Assembly: GCF_026340655.1 (NCBI RefSeq)
Contig: NZ_JAPEOZ010000001.1
Coordinates: 3,906,001-3,970,000 of the forward strand
Origin: Streptomyces sp. NBC_01275
GTDB lineage: Bacteria > Actinomycetota > Actinomycetes > Streptomycetales > Streptomycetaceae
Direction: 5' to 3'
DNA length: 64,000 nt
Below the pieces are notes generated by a model. It made no database searches, was not told where the DNA came from, and worked only from the letters and a program-made list of their open reading frames with translations. The stretch's first letter is position 1; each line of letters begins with the position of its first letter. The position numbers were made by a program, and so were the translations under genes. Shown one piece after another: positions 18,406 to 26,921 of this stretch.

Positions 18406-19474
18406 GGGTCTGACCGGCGACGATGTCGCTCGGGTCGGCGCCGATGCGATCCCGGTTCTCGGCGTACAGCGCACGCCACCCGCCGTCGAGGTCAAGGGAG
18501 TCGGCGATGGAGGCGAGGGAGTCGCCCTCCTGGACGACATAGGTCGCGGCGGCGTGCCGACCGGTGGAGGCGGTCGCGGGACCGTCGGAGACGCCCGCCG
18601 TCGCGTCTCCGGCCGCGCTCTCGTCGGCGGTGTCGCCGCGATGGCGACCGGAGCCGGTGTCGAGAGTGTCGGCGCCGAGAGTGCCGACGTCGAGCGTGCC
18701 GGTGTCGACGAGACTCCAAGAGCCCGCATCCTGCGCCGACTTGTCCGAGTCGTCCGAGTCGCCCGCCTCGGGGGTCTTTGTGGACGAACTGCCGGAGTCC
18801 TGCGAGTCGCCCTGCCCGCCGGAAGCGTCGGAGCCGGTGGAGTCGTCCGAAGCGGAGGAGGAAGGGGACGAAGAGGACGAAGAGGACGAACTCGATGAAT
18901 CACCGGACGAGTCGGATGAGTCGGATGAATCCGTCGAACCCGTCGAACCGCTGTCGGCGTCGGAGGAGCCCGAGGAACTCGATGAACCGGAAGAACCGGA
19001 CGAGCCGGACAACCCCCTGGACAGGTCGGACAATCCAGAAGACGAAGAGGAGTCGGACGAGTCGCCCGCCACCCCGGTGTCCACGTTCAGCGCGCCGGAC
19101 TCCTTGGTGAGCCCGGTCGTCAGCCCACAGGTGGGCCACGCGCCGACGCCCTCGTCCGCGAGCAGCTTCTGCGCCACGGCGATCTGCTGGTTACGGCTGG
19201 CGAGGTCGGGGCTCGACGCGTAGTCGAGTCCGCCGTACGTCTCCCAGTCGTCCTGGGAGAGATGCAGGCCGCCGAAGTAGCCGTCGCCCTTGTCTGCGCT
19301 CCAGGAACCCCCGGTCTCGCACTGGGCCACCTTGTCCCACACCGTGCCGTCGGCGGCGCTCGCGCCGGAGGCGGCGAGCAGCGGGATGGCGATGGCGGTG
19401 CCGGTCACTCCGGCCGCCACGAGGAGGGCCGGGGCCTGACGGGGGCGACGGTGACGACCGTTCCCGGAGAGCAT
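18386..19474 (-). CDS. rpfC: Secreted Rpf-LysM protein with Ser/Asp-rich linker
   Basis: A 362-aa exported protein with a signal peptide (about 1-40, ending ASA|ADGTVWD) and an Rpf domain (about 41-118: WDKVAQCETGGSWSADKG, catalytic Glu in CETGG). A very acidic, low-complexity Ser/Asp/Gly linker follows (about 130-300), then a LysM domain near the end (YVVQEGDSLASIADSLDLDGGWRAL). It resembles SCO3098 of S. coelicolor, named RpfC there. The long SD-rich linker resembles wall-spanning spacers. It lies directly upstream of rpfA, whose candidate promoter overlaps its 3' end. The symbol is by analogy. Confidence 0.85.
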   Translation of the reverse strand: MLSGNGRHRRPRQAPALLVAAGVTGTAIAIPLLAASGASAADGTVWDKVAQCETGGSWSADKGDGYFGGLHLSQDDWETYGGLDYASSPDLASRNQQIAVAQKLLADEGVGAWPTCGLTTGLTKESGALNVDTGVAGDSSDSSSSSGLSDLSRGLSGSSGSSGSSSSSGSSDADSGSTGSTDSSDSSDSSGDSSSSSSSSSSSPSSSASDDSTGSDASGGQGDSQDSGSSSTKTPEAGDSDDSDKSAQDAGSWSLVDTGTLDVGTLGADTLDTGSGRHRGDTADESAAGDATAGVSDGPATASTGRHAAATYVVQEGDSLASIADSLDLDGGWRALYAENRDRIGADPSDIVAGQTLDTGVE

Positions 19475-19563
19475 GCGAGGGCCTTTCTCTGGACAGCAGT
19501 GACCGGCGCGGGGGGTGAGGCTGAGGGTCCGCGCTTGACGAGTGAACGTATCGGCAGACGATC

Positions 19564-19605
19564 ACTTGTCACAAGTTAATGCCGCGCAGATCACGTGAAG
19601 ATCAC
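19564..19605. promoter_or_regulatory. Upstream region of rpfC-like gene: palindrome and GATCAC repeats
   Basis: ACTTG-TCA-CAAGT (19564-19576) is a palindrome. GATCAC recurs three times between about 19559 and 19605. The block is about 90-130 bp upstream of the start codon and is AT-richer than its surroundings. A Crp-type or other regulator could bind; this is inference. Confidence 0.35.
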
Positions 19606-19726
19606 AGACTTGAGGGTCGGTCACCTTTACTCCGCCGAACGGTCACACTCCGGCTGACACACGGTCATACTCCGGCCGACGCCCGATCGGACAACGGTCG
19701 GTCGCCTGGCCGGGCAGGTCGGTCGC

Positions 19727-21031
19727 TCAGTCGGGCAGCGGTCGGTCACGGACCGGAGTGAACTCCACGGGCAGGGTGCGCAGTCCCCGCATGATGAGCC
19801 CGCCGCGCCATCTCAAGTCGGCCGGGTCCACGGCGAGTCGGAGATCCGGCAGGCGGGTGAGCAGGGTGGCCAGGGCGGTCTGGCCCTCCAGCCGGGCCAG
19901 GGGCGCGCCCAGGCAGTAGTGGATGCCGTGGCCGTAGCCGAGGTGCTGGTTGTCCCGGCGGGAGAGGTCGAGGGTGTCCGGGTCGGCGAAACGGGCGGGG
20001 TCCCGGTCGGCGGCGGCGAGGACGACGAGGACGGGGTCGCCGGGCGCGATGTCCTGACCGCCGACGCTGAGCGGCTCGGTGGCGAACCGCCAGGTGGCCA
20101 GCTCGACGGGACCGTCGTAGCGCAGCAGCTCCTCGACGCCGGTCTCCAGGAGGGTGCGGTCGCCGGCGTCCTCGATGAGGGAGCGCTGGAGGCGGTCGCG
20201 CTGCTCGGGGTGGGCGAGGAGGGCGTAGGTGCCGTTGCCGATCAGGTTCACGGTCGTCTCGAAGCCGGCGAACAGCAGGATGAAGGCCATGGCGGCGGCC
20301 TCGTTCTCGGTGAGGTGCTCGCCGTGGTCGGAGGCGCGGATCAGACCGGAGATGAGGTCCTCGCCGGGGGCGGGGTCGGCGGGCAGCTCCGCGCGCTTGC
20401 GGTGGATGAGCTCCAGGAGATAGCCGCGCATCTTCTTCACCGACCGCGCGACACCGCCGCGCGGGCCGCCGCCGTGCCGGATCATCATCCCCGCCCAGTC
20501 GCGGAAGTCGTCCTGGTCCTCGCGCGGGACGCCGAGGAGGTCGCAGATCGCGTAGATGGGAAGAGGGAAGGCGAAGTCGTGGATGAGGTCGGCCTCGCCC
20601 TTCGCCGCGAACTGGTCGATGAGGTGGTCGGTGAGCTCCTGTACCCGGGGCGCGAACTCGGCCACGCGGCGAGGCGTGAACGCCTTGCTGACGAGCCGTC
20701 GCAGGCGGGTGTGGTCCGGCGGGTCGATGTTCAGCAGATGCGTCGTCAACTCGGCCTTGCGCTCACCCGGGATGCCGGTCTTGCCCTTGGCGTGGGCGGG
20801 CTCGTCGTGATGCGCGGGGTTCTTGCTGAGCCGCTGGTCGGCGAGCGCCTGCTTGGCGTCCGCGTACCGCGTGACCAGCCAGGCCTCCACCCCGCTGGGC
20901 AGCGTGGTGCGGTGCACGGGCGCGTGCTCACGGAGCCAGGCGTAGGCGGGGTAGGGGTCGGTGGCGAAGTCCCAGGTGAAGAGGGTGGGGGCGGGCGGGG
21001 TGTCGGTCGGGGGGTGAGGCTGGTTGGTCAC
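19727..21031 (-). CDS. Cytochrome P450, CYP107 family
   Basis: A 434-aa soluble bacterial P450 monooxygenase. The I-helix oxygen-binding motif FAGFETT is near residue 265, the K-helix ExxR is in EELLRYDGP, and the haem-ligand loop is GYGHGIHYCLG with Cys373. It needs ferredoxin and ferredoxin reductase, neither encoded nearby. Position after the rpf pair and sequence type suggest the orthologue of S. coelicolor CYP107U1 (SCO3099), a P450 linked to sporulation; the natural substrate is unknown. Its ATG overlaps the stop of the upstream NTPase gene by 4 nt, so the two are translationally coupled. Confidence 0.93.
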   Translation of the reverse strand: MTNQPHPPTDTPPAPTLFTWDFATDPYPAYAWLREHAPVHRTTLPSGVEAWLVTRYADAKQALADQRLSKNPAHHDEPAHAKGKTGIPGERKAELTTHLLNIDPPDHTRLRRLVSKAFTPRRVAEFAPRVQELTDHLIDQFAAKGEADLIHDFAFPLPIYAICDLLGVPREDQDDFRDWAGMMIRHGGGPRGGVARSVKKMRGYLLELIHRKRAELPADPAPGEDLISGLIRASDHGEHLTENEAAAMAFILLFAGFETTVNLIGNGTYALLAHPEQRDRLQRSLIEDAGDRTLLETGVEELLRYDGPVELATWRFATEPLSVGGQDIAPGDPVLVVLAAADRDPARFADPDTLDLSRRDNQHLGYGHGIHYCLGAPLARLEGQTALATLLTRLPDLRLAVDPADLRWRGGLIMRGLRTLPVEFTPVRDRPLPD

Positions 21032-23307
21032 TCGTCGACGGTAGCCGGGTTCTCCCCGAGGCCCTTCTCGGCCAGGGCCTTCTTGGCGGCGGGGTGCCCC
21101 ATGTCGGCGGCTTTGCGATACCAGAGGGCGGCTTCGGCGGGGTTGTTCTGCTTGTCGAGGAGGAGGGCAAGGCGGTAGGGGGCGTAGGAGTCTCCTTGGG
21201 CGTGGCCCTTCTCATACTCCTTGCGGGCCTCCTCCAGGAGCCCCGTCTTCTCCAATACGACGGCGAGGTGCGTGGCGTCCAGCGGGCCGTCGTCGCTCTG
21301 GTAGTAGTCGGCCGCGTCGTCCAGGGTCTGACGCGGCGCCCGGCTGTCGGCCAGCAGGCGAGCGGCCCGCTTGTCGCCCGCGGCGGCGGCCCGGATCAGC
21401 AGGACCTCGGCGATCTCCTCCTCGTTGCGCAGCAGGAAGTACACGGCGGCACTCCGGGCGATCGGGGCGTGCCCCTGCATCTCCGCGCCCATGTAATAAC
21501 GCGACGCCTCGCTCAGATCGCCCCGCCCGAGCAGCAGGTCGCCCAGCTGGTGTGCCGCCGCCGGGTCACCGCCGCTCGCGGCCCAGCGCAGCCACTGCTC
21601 GGCCAGCGCCTGATGCGCCTCGCCGACCAGCCTCGTCGCGGGACCGTCCGGTCTCCGCGCCGCCGCCGCCCGCAGATACGGCAGCGCCTCCTCCGCCGCG
21701 CCCCGCCCCAGGAGCTGCTCGCCCACCTGTTCGGCCAGCTCCGCCTTCCCGGCGTCGACGGCCTTGCGCAGCCAGTCCAGCGCCGTGCCCTCGTTCTCGG
21801 AGAGCAGGCTCAGCATGTGCATCGCCTCGGCGTCGCCGTCCTCCGCCCTGGCCGAGAAGACGGTGTGGGCGGTCGCCCGGACATTGAGGCGGACCCCGGT
21901 GTCGTACCGCGTCCCCTCCAACGCACAGCGCCAGACGGAGAACGGGACCGCCTTCGGACGCTCCCGCCCCGCGTCGACGACCAGCGAGCCGTACGGCCGC
22001 CAGGTCTCCTCGCTCTCCCCCACCCGACGCACCGCCCCGGGCACCAGCATCCCGGTCACCCCGTGCCGCCGTTCGGCGGCCCAGTCGAGCGCCTCCTGGA
22101 ACGACTCCCGCTCCGGCTGCCGCGCCGGCCCCGGAGACTCGTAACACCGGCACACCTCCTCCAGCAGCTGCCGGGGGACGTCCCCGGTGACCCCACAGCG
22201 AGCGAGGTCCGTCGCGGCCCGGACCACCAGATGTCCGTGCGGGTGACGGCTGTTGGAGAGACCGGCGCGGAACCACCGCTCCCAGAGCTCCGCGCCGATA
22301 CCCAGGTACTGCGTGACGCCGGTGTCGCCGCACCACTCCCGCGCCTCGTCGAGCAGGGGATCGTGCAGGTCGGCCAGCCTGCCCAGCTCCTGCTCGCTCC
22401 ACCGGGAACTCACCCGCTCCGACCGTGCCAGGGTCAGCAGACGGGACGCGGGCCCGCCCCCGAAGCGGTGCGCGTCGTACGCCTTGTCGCTCATCGTGCC
22501 CACCACCGGGACGCCCAGCCCGGTCAGCTCGGCCAGCAGGCCCCGGGTCAGCCCGTGCTCACCGAGGTGGTCCTCCAAGTCGTCCAGCCACAGCACATAC
22601 GCCTCGTCCCGGTCGCGCAGCAGCGCCGGAAGTCCGCGGAGGTCCGCGCCGGGGGTCGGCGCGTACACGCGGGCCTGGGGGTCGACGTCCCGGAGCACGG
22701 CGGCCCAGGCCGTCCTCGACTTTCCGGTGAACGGTCCACCGGTGATCACCCGCAGCCCGTCCCGCCCGACCCAGCCCCGCAGACTCTCGTCGACGTCACG
22801 CGGGACGTACGGCGGCAGCCCGAGGTCGGTGGAACGTCGCCGAGTGGGCCGGACGCCGAGGTTGACGAGGTCGGCCTCCCCGACCGTGGGCCAACGGTCG
22901 GGGTCGGTCAGGAGGACGCCGGCGGGGAGGGAAGCGTAGGTGTTGTTGGTCTGGTGGCCCACGACGGGTCCGTTGTAGACACCGTGACGGAAGTCGACGT
23001 GGTCGCCCGGAGTGGGACCAGGGGCCGGGGCGGGAAGCACGTACGACGAGAAGAGGGCGATCAGCTGCCGGAACTCCTCGACCGCCGTGCGATTCGAGAT
23101 CTCCAACACGGCCACGAAGTAGCTGGCCGGGAAGCTGCTTCCGACCTCGCGGAACTCGACGATCGGTTCACCCGGCCGACTGTTCACGTGCCGTTCGAAC
23201 CACCCGCTGAACGCCTCGTGGATCTCATCCCGCTTCTGCGACCGCAGCCCGACCCGAAACACCTCCTCGCTCCAGGCCGCCAGCTCCTCCAGCTCCCGCC
23301 GCTCCAT
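21028..23307 (-). CDS. Uncharacterised STAND-like P-loop NTPase with Sel1/TPR-type repeats
   Basis: A 759-aa multidomain protein I cannot assign to a named family. Residues 1-95 form an alpha/beta N-terminal domain. Next comes the segment HGVYNGPVVGHQTNNTY (about 109-124), resembling a linker motif seen before NTPase modules in actinobacterial signalling and conflict proteins. A P-loop domain has Walker A GGPFTGKS (190-197) and Walker B-like YVLWLDDLE (237-245). The C-terminal half is helical with Sel1/TPR-type repeats, for example EAALWYRKAADMGHPAAKKAL. No membrane segment or signal is seen. ATG 23307 is preferred over TTG 23328. It overlaps the P450 start by 4 nt. Confidence 0.85.
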   Translation of the reverse strand: MERRELEELAAWSEEVFRVGLRSQKRDEIHEAFSGWFERHVNSRPGEPIVEFREVGSSFPASYFVAVLEISNRTAVEEFRQLIALFSSYVLPAPAPGPTPGDHVDFRHGVYNGPVVGHQTNNTYASLPAGVLLTDPDRWPTVGEADLVNLGVRPTRRRSTDLGLPPYVPRDVDESLRGWVGRDGLRVITGGPFTGKSRTAWAAVLRDVDPQARVYAPTPGADLRGLPALLRDRDEAYVLWLDDLEDHLGEHGLTRGLLAELTGLGVPVVGTMSDKAYDAHRFGGGPASRLLTLARSERVSSRWSEQELGRLADLHDPLLDEAREWCGDTGVTQYLGIGAELWERWFRAGLSNSRHPHGHLVVRAATDLARCGVTGDVPRQLLEEVCRCYESPGPARQPERESFQEALDWAAERRHGVTGMLVPGAVRRVGESEETWRPYGSLVVDAGRERPKAVPFSVWRCALEGTRYDTGVRLNVRATAHTVFSARAEDGDAEAMHMLSLLSENEGTALDWLRKAVDAGKAELAEQVGEQLLGRGAAEEALPYLRAAAARRPDGPATRLVGEAHQALAEQWLRWAASGGDPAAAHQLGDLLLGRGDLSEASRYYMGAEMQGHAPIARSAAVYFLLRNEEEIAEVLLIRAAAAGDKRAARLLADSRAPRQTLDDAADYYQSDDGPLDATHLAVVLEKTGLLEEARKEYEKGHAQGDSYAPYRLALLLDKQNNPAEAALWYRKAADMGHPAAKKALAEKGLGENPATVDE

Positions 23308-23349
23308 ACAGGCCCCCGCACCCCGCAACCAGCTCAGGAGCCCACCGTA

Positions 23350-24369
23350 CTAATCCCCCACCCCCTCGACACCCCTAATCGCGTCCCGATAGGCCCGGGC
23401 CGCCGCCCGCAGCGCGGCCTCCGGATCCACGCCCTCCGCCTCCGCCCGCGCCGCCATCGCCAGCAGCTCGTAGCCGATGCCCTCGGCGGCCGGGAGCGGC
23501 ACCTCCAGGCCGGCCGTGCGCACCCGGGAGGCCAGCTTCGTCGCCAGGGCGAGGCCGGGCTGGCCGAGGGGGACGCCGTCCGTGACCGACTCCCGGCGCT
23601 TCTCCACGGCCTTGGTGCGCAGCCAGTGCGCCTTGACCTCCTCCGGGGTGGTGGCCGTCTCGTCGCCGAAGACGTGCGGGTGGCGGTGGATGAGCTTGGT
23701 GACGATGCCGCCGGCGACGTCGTCGATGGAGAACGGCTCAGCTCCGTCCTCAGGACGGCCTTCCTCCGCGATACGGGCGTGGAAGACGACCTGGAGCAGG
23801 ACGTCGCCCAGTTCCTCGCGGAGCTCGTCGCGGTCGCCGTCCTCGATCGCCTCGACGAGCTCGTACGCCTCCTCGATGCCGTACTTGGCCAGGCCCTTGT
23901 GGGTCTGCTGGGACGACCACGGACACTCGAGCCGGATGCGGTCCATGACCTGGACGAGGTCGAGGAGGCGGGCTCCGGGGAGGTCGTAGGAGGCGGGGAG
24001 GAGCTCCAGCTCCGGCATGGCGACGCGGCCGGAGCCGGCGAGGCGGGAGAGGCCGTCGGTGAGGGCCGGTTCGCCCTCGCCGGTCGCCACGACCACCACC
24101 GTGCGGCCGCCGGCGCAGGCGGTGAGCAGGTCCTCGGCGGTCGGGGAGGACTCGTCGACGGTTATGCCCGCCTCCCGCAGATAGGGCAGCTGCGGGTGCG
24201 TGCCGTCGGCGCACAGCACGCGGTCGGCCGTGCGCAGCGCCTGCCAGGCGGGCCAGGACAGCAGGCCGGGGGCGACGCGGTGGCTGGTGGTGAGCAGGAC
24301 GACGCGGCCGGGGGCAGCGTCTTCGGGCGCGCTGTCGGGGGCCGCCGCGGCGGAGCTGGATGCGTTCAC
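23350..24369 (-). CDS. mazG: MazG nucleoside triphosphate pyrophosphohydrolase
   Basis: A 339-aa housecleaning enzyme hydrolysing (d)NTPs to monophosphates and pyrophosphate. The MazG core (about 143-260) has CPWSSQQTHKGLAKYGIEEAYELVEAI, the EELGDVLLQVVFHARIAEE metal-binding block and RHPHVFGDE. The N-terminal 130 residues are a tetrapyrrole-methylase-like or degenerate extension common in actinobacterial MazG. Start is uncertain: GTG 24369 gives VNASSS and fits relatives I recall; GTG 24387 is possible. No ribosome binding site is convincing, so the transcript may be leaderless. Confidence 0.9.
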   Translation of the reverse strand: MNASSSAAAAPDSAPEDAAPGRVVLLTTSHRVAPGLLSWPAWQALRTADRVLCADGTHPQLPYLREAGITVDESSPTAEDLLTACAGGRTVVVVATGEGEPALTDGLSRLAGSGRVAMPELELLPASYDLPGARLLDLVQVMDRIRLECPWSSQQTHKGLAKYGIEEAYELVEAIEDGDRDELREELGDVLLQVVFHARIAEEGRPEDGAEPFSIDDVAGGIVTKLIHRHPHVFGDETATTPEEVKAHWLRTKAVEKRRESVTDGVPLGQPGLALATKLASRVRTAGLEVPLPAAEGIGYELLAMAARAEAEGVDPEAALRAAARAYRDAIRGVEGVGD

Positions 24370-24457
24370 ACCTCGAACGTAACCCACGCCCGCCGACAGC
24401 CTCGCGAGTTATCCACAGGCCGGGTGGATCATTCATACCGGCCGGTCGTCAGGCCCG

Positions 24458-25105
24458 TCACGTCGTCTGCTGGGTCTCCGCCGTGGTGATCTCCCGTACC
24501 CACGGCGTCTTCGCGTCGACGCGGCTGACCTTCTGCGCGTCCCAGCTGCCGTAGCGGGGGTTGAGGTCGACGTCGAGTTCCTTGGACGCCTTGGACAGGG
24601 CGTTCCAGAAGGCGGGCTGGCTGGTGTCGGTGCCGAGCTGGGAGGCGAGTTTCTGGGCCTCCAGCTGGAGGTGGAGGTTCTCGTCGAGGCGCTCCGGCGG
24701 GATGCCGTACTGCTGGAGCCACGCCGTCTCCAGGCCCTTCGCGCCGCCCGCCTGCTGCTCCAGGCCGGTCCGCATCTCCTGGACCTCCCGGCGGCTGACG
24801 GTGATGTCCGCGTCCTGGGCGGCGCGGTGCAGCACCCGGTCGAGGACCATGCCGTGCAGGGTGTCGCGGGCGAGGGTGCCGGTCTGGGCGATGGCCTGCG
24901 CGTACTGCGCGTCGTCGGCGACCGCCGCGCGCTGGGCCGCGCGTACCTCCTTCACCCGGCTCTCCAGCTGGGCGACGGTGATCCGCTGGCCGCCGACGAC
25001 GGCAGCCGCGCCGGGATGCGCGTCGCTCCCGCAGGCGGTGAGGAGAGGGGCCGCCACGATCGCGGCGGACAGCAAGAGCGCGGTGCGACGACGTCGGCGG
25101 TGCAA
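24458..25105 (-). CDS. SurA N-terminal-like lipoprotein
   Basis: A 215-aa exported lipoprotein with basic residues, a hydrophobic core and a lipobox LLTACGS with the lipidated Cys at about residue 25. The mature part, VVGGQRITVAQLESRVKEVRAAQ, with the following helices matches the SurA/PrsA-like N-terminal chaperone fold. No parvulin PPIase domain follows, so it would act as a chaperone-like protein outside the membrane. The start is TTG 25105, supported by GGGAGG 5 nt upstream; the open frame extends to 25567 without another site. It lies between mazG and a DUF1906 gene in the same direction. Confidence 0.85.
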   Translation of the reverse strand: MHRRRRRTALLLSAAIVAAPLLTACGSDAHPGAAAVVGGQRITVAQLESRVKEVRAAQRAAVADDAQYAQAIAQTGTLARDTLHGMVLDRVLHRAAQDADITVSRREVQEMRTGLEQQAGGAKGLETAWLQQYGIPPERLDENLHLQLEAQKLASQLGTDTSQPAFWNALSKASKELDVDLNPRYGSWDAQKVSRVDAKTPWVREITTAETQQTT

Positions 25106-25262
25106 GGAAGCCTCCCGAGGAGATTGTGCGGCGGTGCACAAAGTCTTGCGGTGATCGATGGTAGGCAGTGGTCCGGCTGGGGCCAACCCATTGGACCAAC
25201 GATTCACCAGGACTTCGGGCACCGCCGCGCCCGCTCCACTCCTCCTGCGCTGCGCCCGTGGC

Positions 25263-26093
25263 TCAGCCGACGAGGGCGACCGGGGCGTCCCACGCGTCGC
25301 GGTCCACGGTGATCGTGTATCCGCCGCGGGTCTCCTTGCTGTTGACCATGTACTGGTGGCCGCGGCTGTGGTCGGTGTACTGCGTGGCGCCCCACGGCCA
25401 GTCCGTGGTGGTGGTGTTCTTCTTGTCCCACAGCGCGTACCAGAGGTTGCCCGGCAGGTCGGTCTTGTCCGTCGCGGTGGCGATGGCCTTGGCGCTGGAG
25501 CTGCTGAAGCCGTAGTAGCCGGCCCGGTACGTCTTGGCGCGCAGCGCCTTGGTGAAGGAGCGCACATACGTCAGCACGGCGTCGTTGCACGCCTTGTTCG
25601 TGATGTCGTACGGCTCCATGTCGAGGTAGATCGGGCTGCCGGCCTTCATGCCGAGCGCGGCGGCCTTGGCGACGGCGTCCGCGCCGTCGGTCGTGCCGAG
25701 GGAGGCGGCCGTGGCGGCGGTGAGCTTCTCGGGGCTGGAGCCGGTCTGGCAGGACGGCTGCGCGCCGACGTAGAGCGGTATGAGCTTCCAGCCGATCGAG
25801 TTGACCGACTTCACCCAGGACGCGGTGAGGTTGGGCTGGGCGCAGCCGCGGTTCTTGCCGCCCACGTAGACGGCGGCGCCGCCGTAGAAGGCGTCGGCCT
25901 TCCAGGCCTTCATCGCGGCCAGGGAGGGCGCGGTGCAGGCGTCGAAGGCACGGCCGGTGTAGGTCTTCTGCGCGGGCCAGGTGGTGGCCGCCATCGAGGT
26001 CTGCGCGGCGATCCCGGCGCCCGCGACGACGGCTGCGCCGGCCACGCCCCACGTGATGTATCTGCGCTTCCTGGACTGCTTGTGCTCGGCCAT
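25263..26093 (-). CDS. Secreted DUF1906 (glycoside-hydrolase-like) protein
   Basis: A 276-aa exported protein. The N-terminus SRKRRYITWGVAGAAVVAGAG has a twin-arginine-like pair followed by a hydrophobic core, with probable cleavage near SMA|ATTWP. The mature protein is a DUF1906/Rv2525c-like TIM-barrel domain (GRAFDACTAPSLAAMKAW, LIPLYVG, and the acidic IYLDMEPYD at the presumed active site). The family is related to GH25-type hydrolases and is thought to act on the cell wall; the Mycobacterium member is a Tat substrate. ATG 26093 opens the signal peptide. A G-rich stretch precedes it at close spacing. Confidence 0.88.
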   Translation of the reverse strand: MAEHKQSRKRRYITWGVAGAAVVAGAGIAAQTSMAATTWPAQKTYTGRAFDACTAPSLAAMKAWKADAFYGGAAVYVGGKNRGCAQPNLTASWVKSVNSIGWKLIPLYVGAQPSCQTGSSPEKLTAATAASLGTTDGADAVAKAAALGMKAGSPIYLDMEPYDITNKACNDAVLTYVRSFTKALRAKTYRAGYYGFSSSSAKAIATATDKTDLPGNLWYALWDKKNTTTTDWPWGATQYTDHSRGHQYMVNSKETRGGYTITVDRDAWDAPVALVG

Positions 26094-26126
26094 CCCCGCC
26101 CTAACGTCGTTCGTTCGTGTGCGCGC

Positions 26127-26308
26127 ACGCCCGCGCGTGCACGAGTGTGCACGCGGGCGTCCCCTGAAGTCGTCCGGCTTCGGTGCGGCGGTACAGCGGG
26201 ACGGCGGTACGGCTGTACGGCCCCCCTGGCCCTCTGTCCCCCTGTCGCCCGGCATCCGAAGCGCATCGCACCGTAACCTGCGGCGCGCCTGTGATCGGAA
26301 AACACAGG
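26127..26308. promoter_or_regulatory. Divergent intergenic region with hairpin and palindrome
   Basis: The 26094-26413 gap separates divergent genes. ACGCCCGCGCGTGCAC (26127 on) pairs with GTGCACGCGGGCGT (ending 26160) with one bulge. CCTGTG (26288-26293) and CACAGG (26303-26308) form a perfect palindrome with a 9-nt spacer, the likelier operator. The flank from 26300 to 26350 is AT-richer and may hold the promoter of the plus-strand gene. Confidence 0.4.
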
Positions 26309-26413
26309 TTCCTCTTAGCCACAAGATTCCCTCATGTCACAGTAAAAAAGCGAGTCCCTCTGCCGGGGCCGATCCGTGCCCTACCCTTGCCCCCTGGTGA
26401 CTTGGGGGGCGTG

Positions 26414-26818
26414 ATGACGATATCGACGGCGACCGGTGCGGAAAGACGGCTGGAGGCCGGCTGGTTCCAGCGGCTGGCCTGGGCGGCCCTGGTGTGGGTC
26501 TCCTTGGGCTTCCTGGTGTGGGTGCCCTTCCTCTATGTGGCGATCCGCCGCGGACGCCCCTCGGACTGGGGCGCCTTCGCCTCGTTCACGCTGTACGAGT
26601 GCGTGATCCTGCCGTGGTCGCTCGTCACGGAGGAAGGCGACGGCGACGCCATCCTGGGGGTCGTGGTGGTCGTGACCATGCTGATGGCGACGGGACTGCT
26701 GCTGTTCGCCCTGTTCGACGCGCGGACCCGCCCGGCGCCCGCGCCGGCGTACGGAGCGGGCGCCCCGAATCCGTACGGCCAGCCGACGTATCAGCAGGGC
26801 TCCCCGTACGGGCGATAG
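26414..26818 (+). CDS. Small integral membrane protein
   Basis: A 134-aa protein with two clear hydrophobic segments (about 17-45 and 78-100) and a cytoplasmic C-terminal tail rich in Pro, Ala, Tyr and Gly (PYGQPTYQQGSPYGR). Such Tyr/Pro/Gln tails are common in Streptomyces membrane proteins, as in the BI-1-like protein of this window. ATG 26414 has GGGGGG 4 nt upstream; the GTG at 26411 is too close to it. Family and role are not recognised. Confidence 0.78.
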   Translation: MTISTATGAERRLEAGWFQRLAWAALVWVSLGFLVWVPFLYVAIRRGRPSDWGAFASFTLYECVILPWSLVTEEGDGDAILGVVVVVTMLMATGLLLFALFDARTRPAPAPAYGAGAPNPYGQPTYQQGSPYGR

Positions 26819-26921
26819 GCCGCCCCCGCCCCCGCCCCGCCCCGCCCCGCCCTGCATCTGCGTCTCCGTCCGCTCAACGGCCCTGCCGCCGCAGGGATCC
26901 ACGGACGCTCAAGCCCTCCGC

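Noticed and set aside
21094..24489. 1131-codon plus-strand frame opposite the NTPase and mazG genes
   Set aside because: It runs unbroken across two real minus-strand genes and their spacer, which is characteristic of antisense shadows in high-GC DNA.
26829..26852. CCCGC pentamer run as a functional element
   Set aside because: Simple GC-rich tract between convergent genes with no pairing partner; probably slippage.
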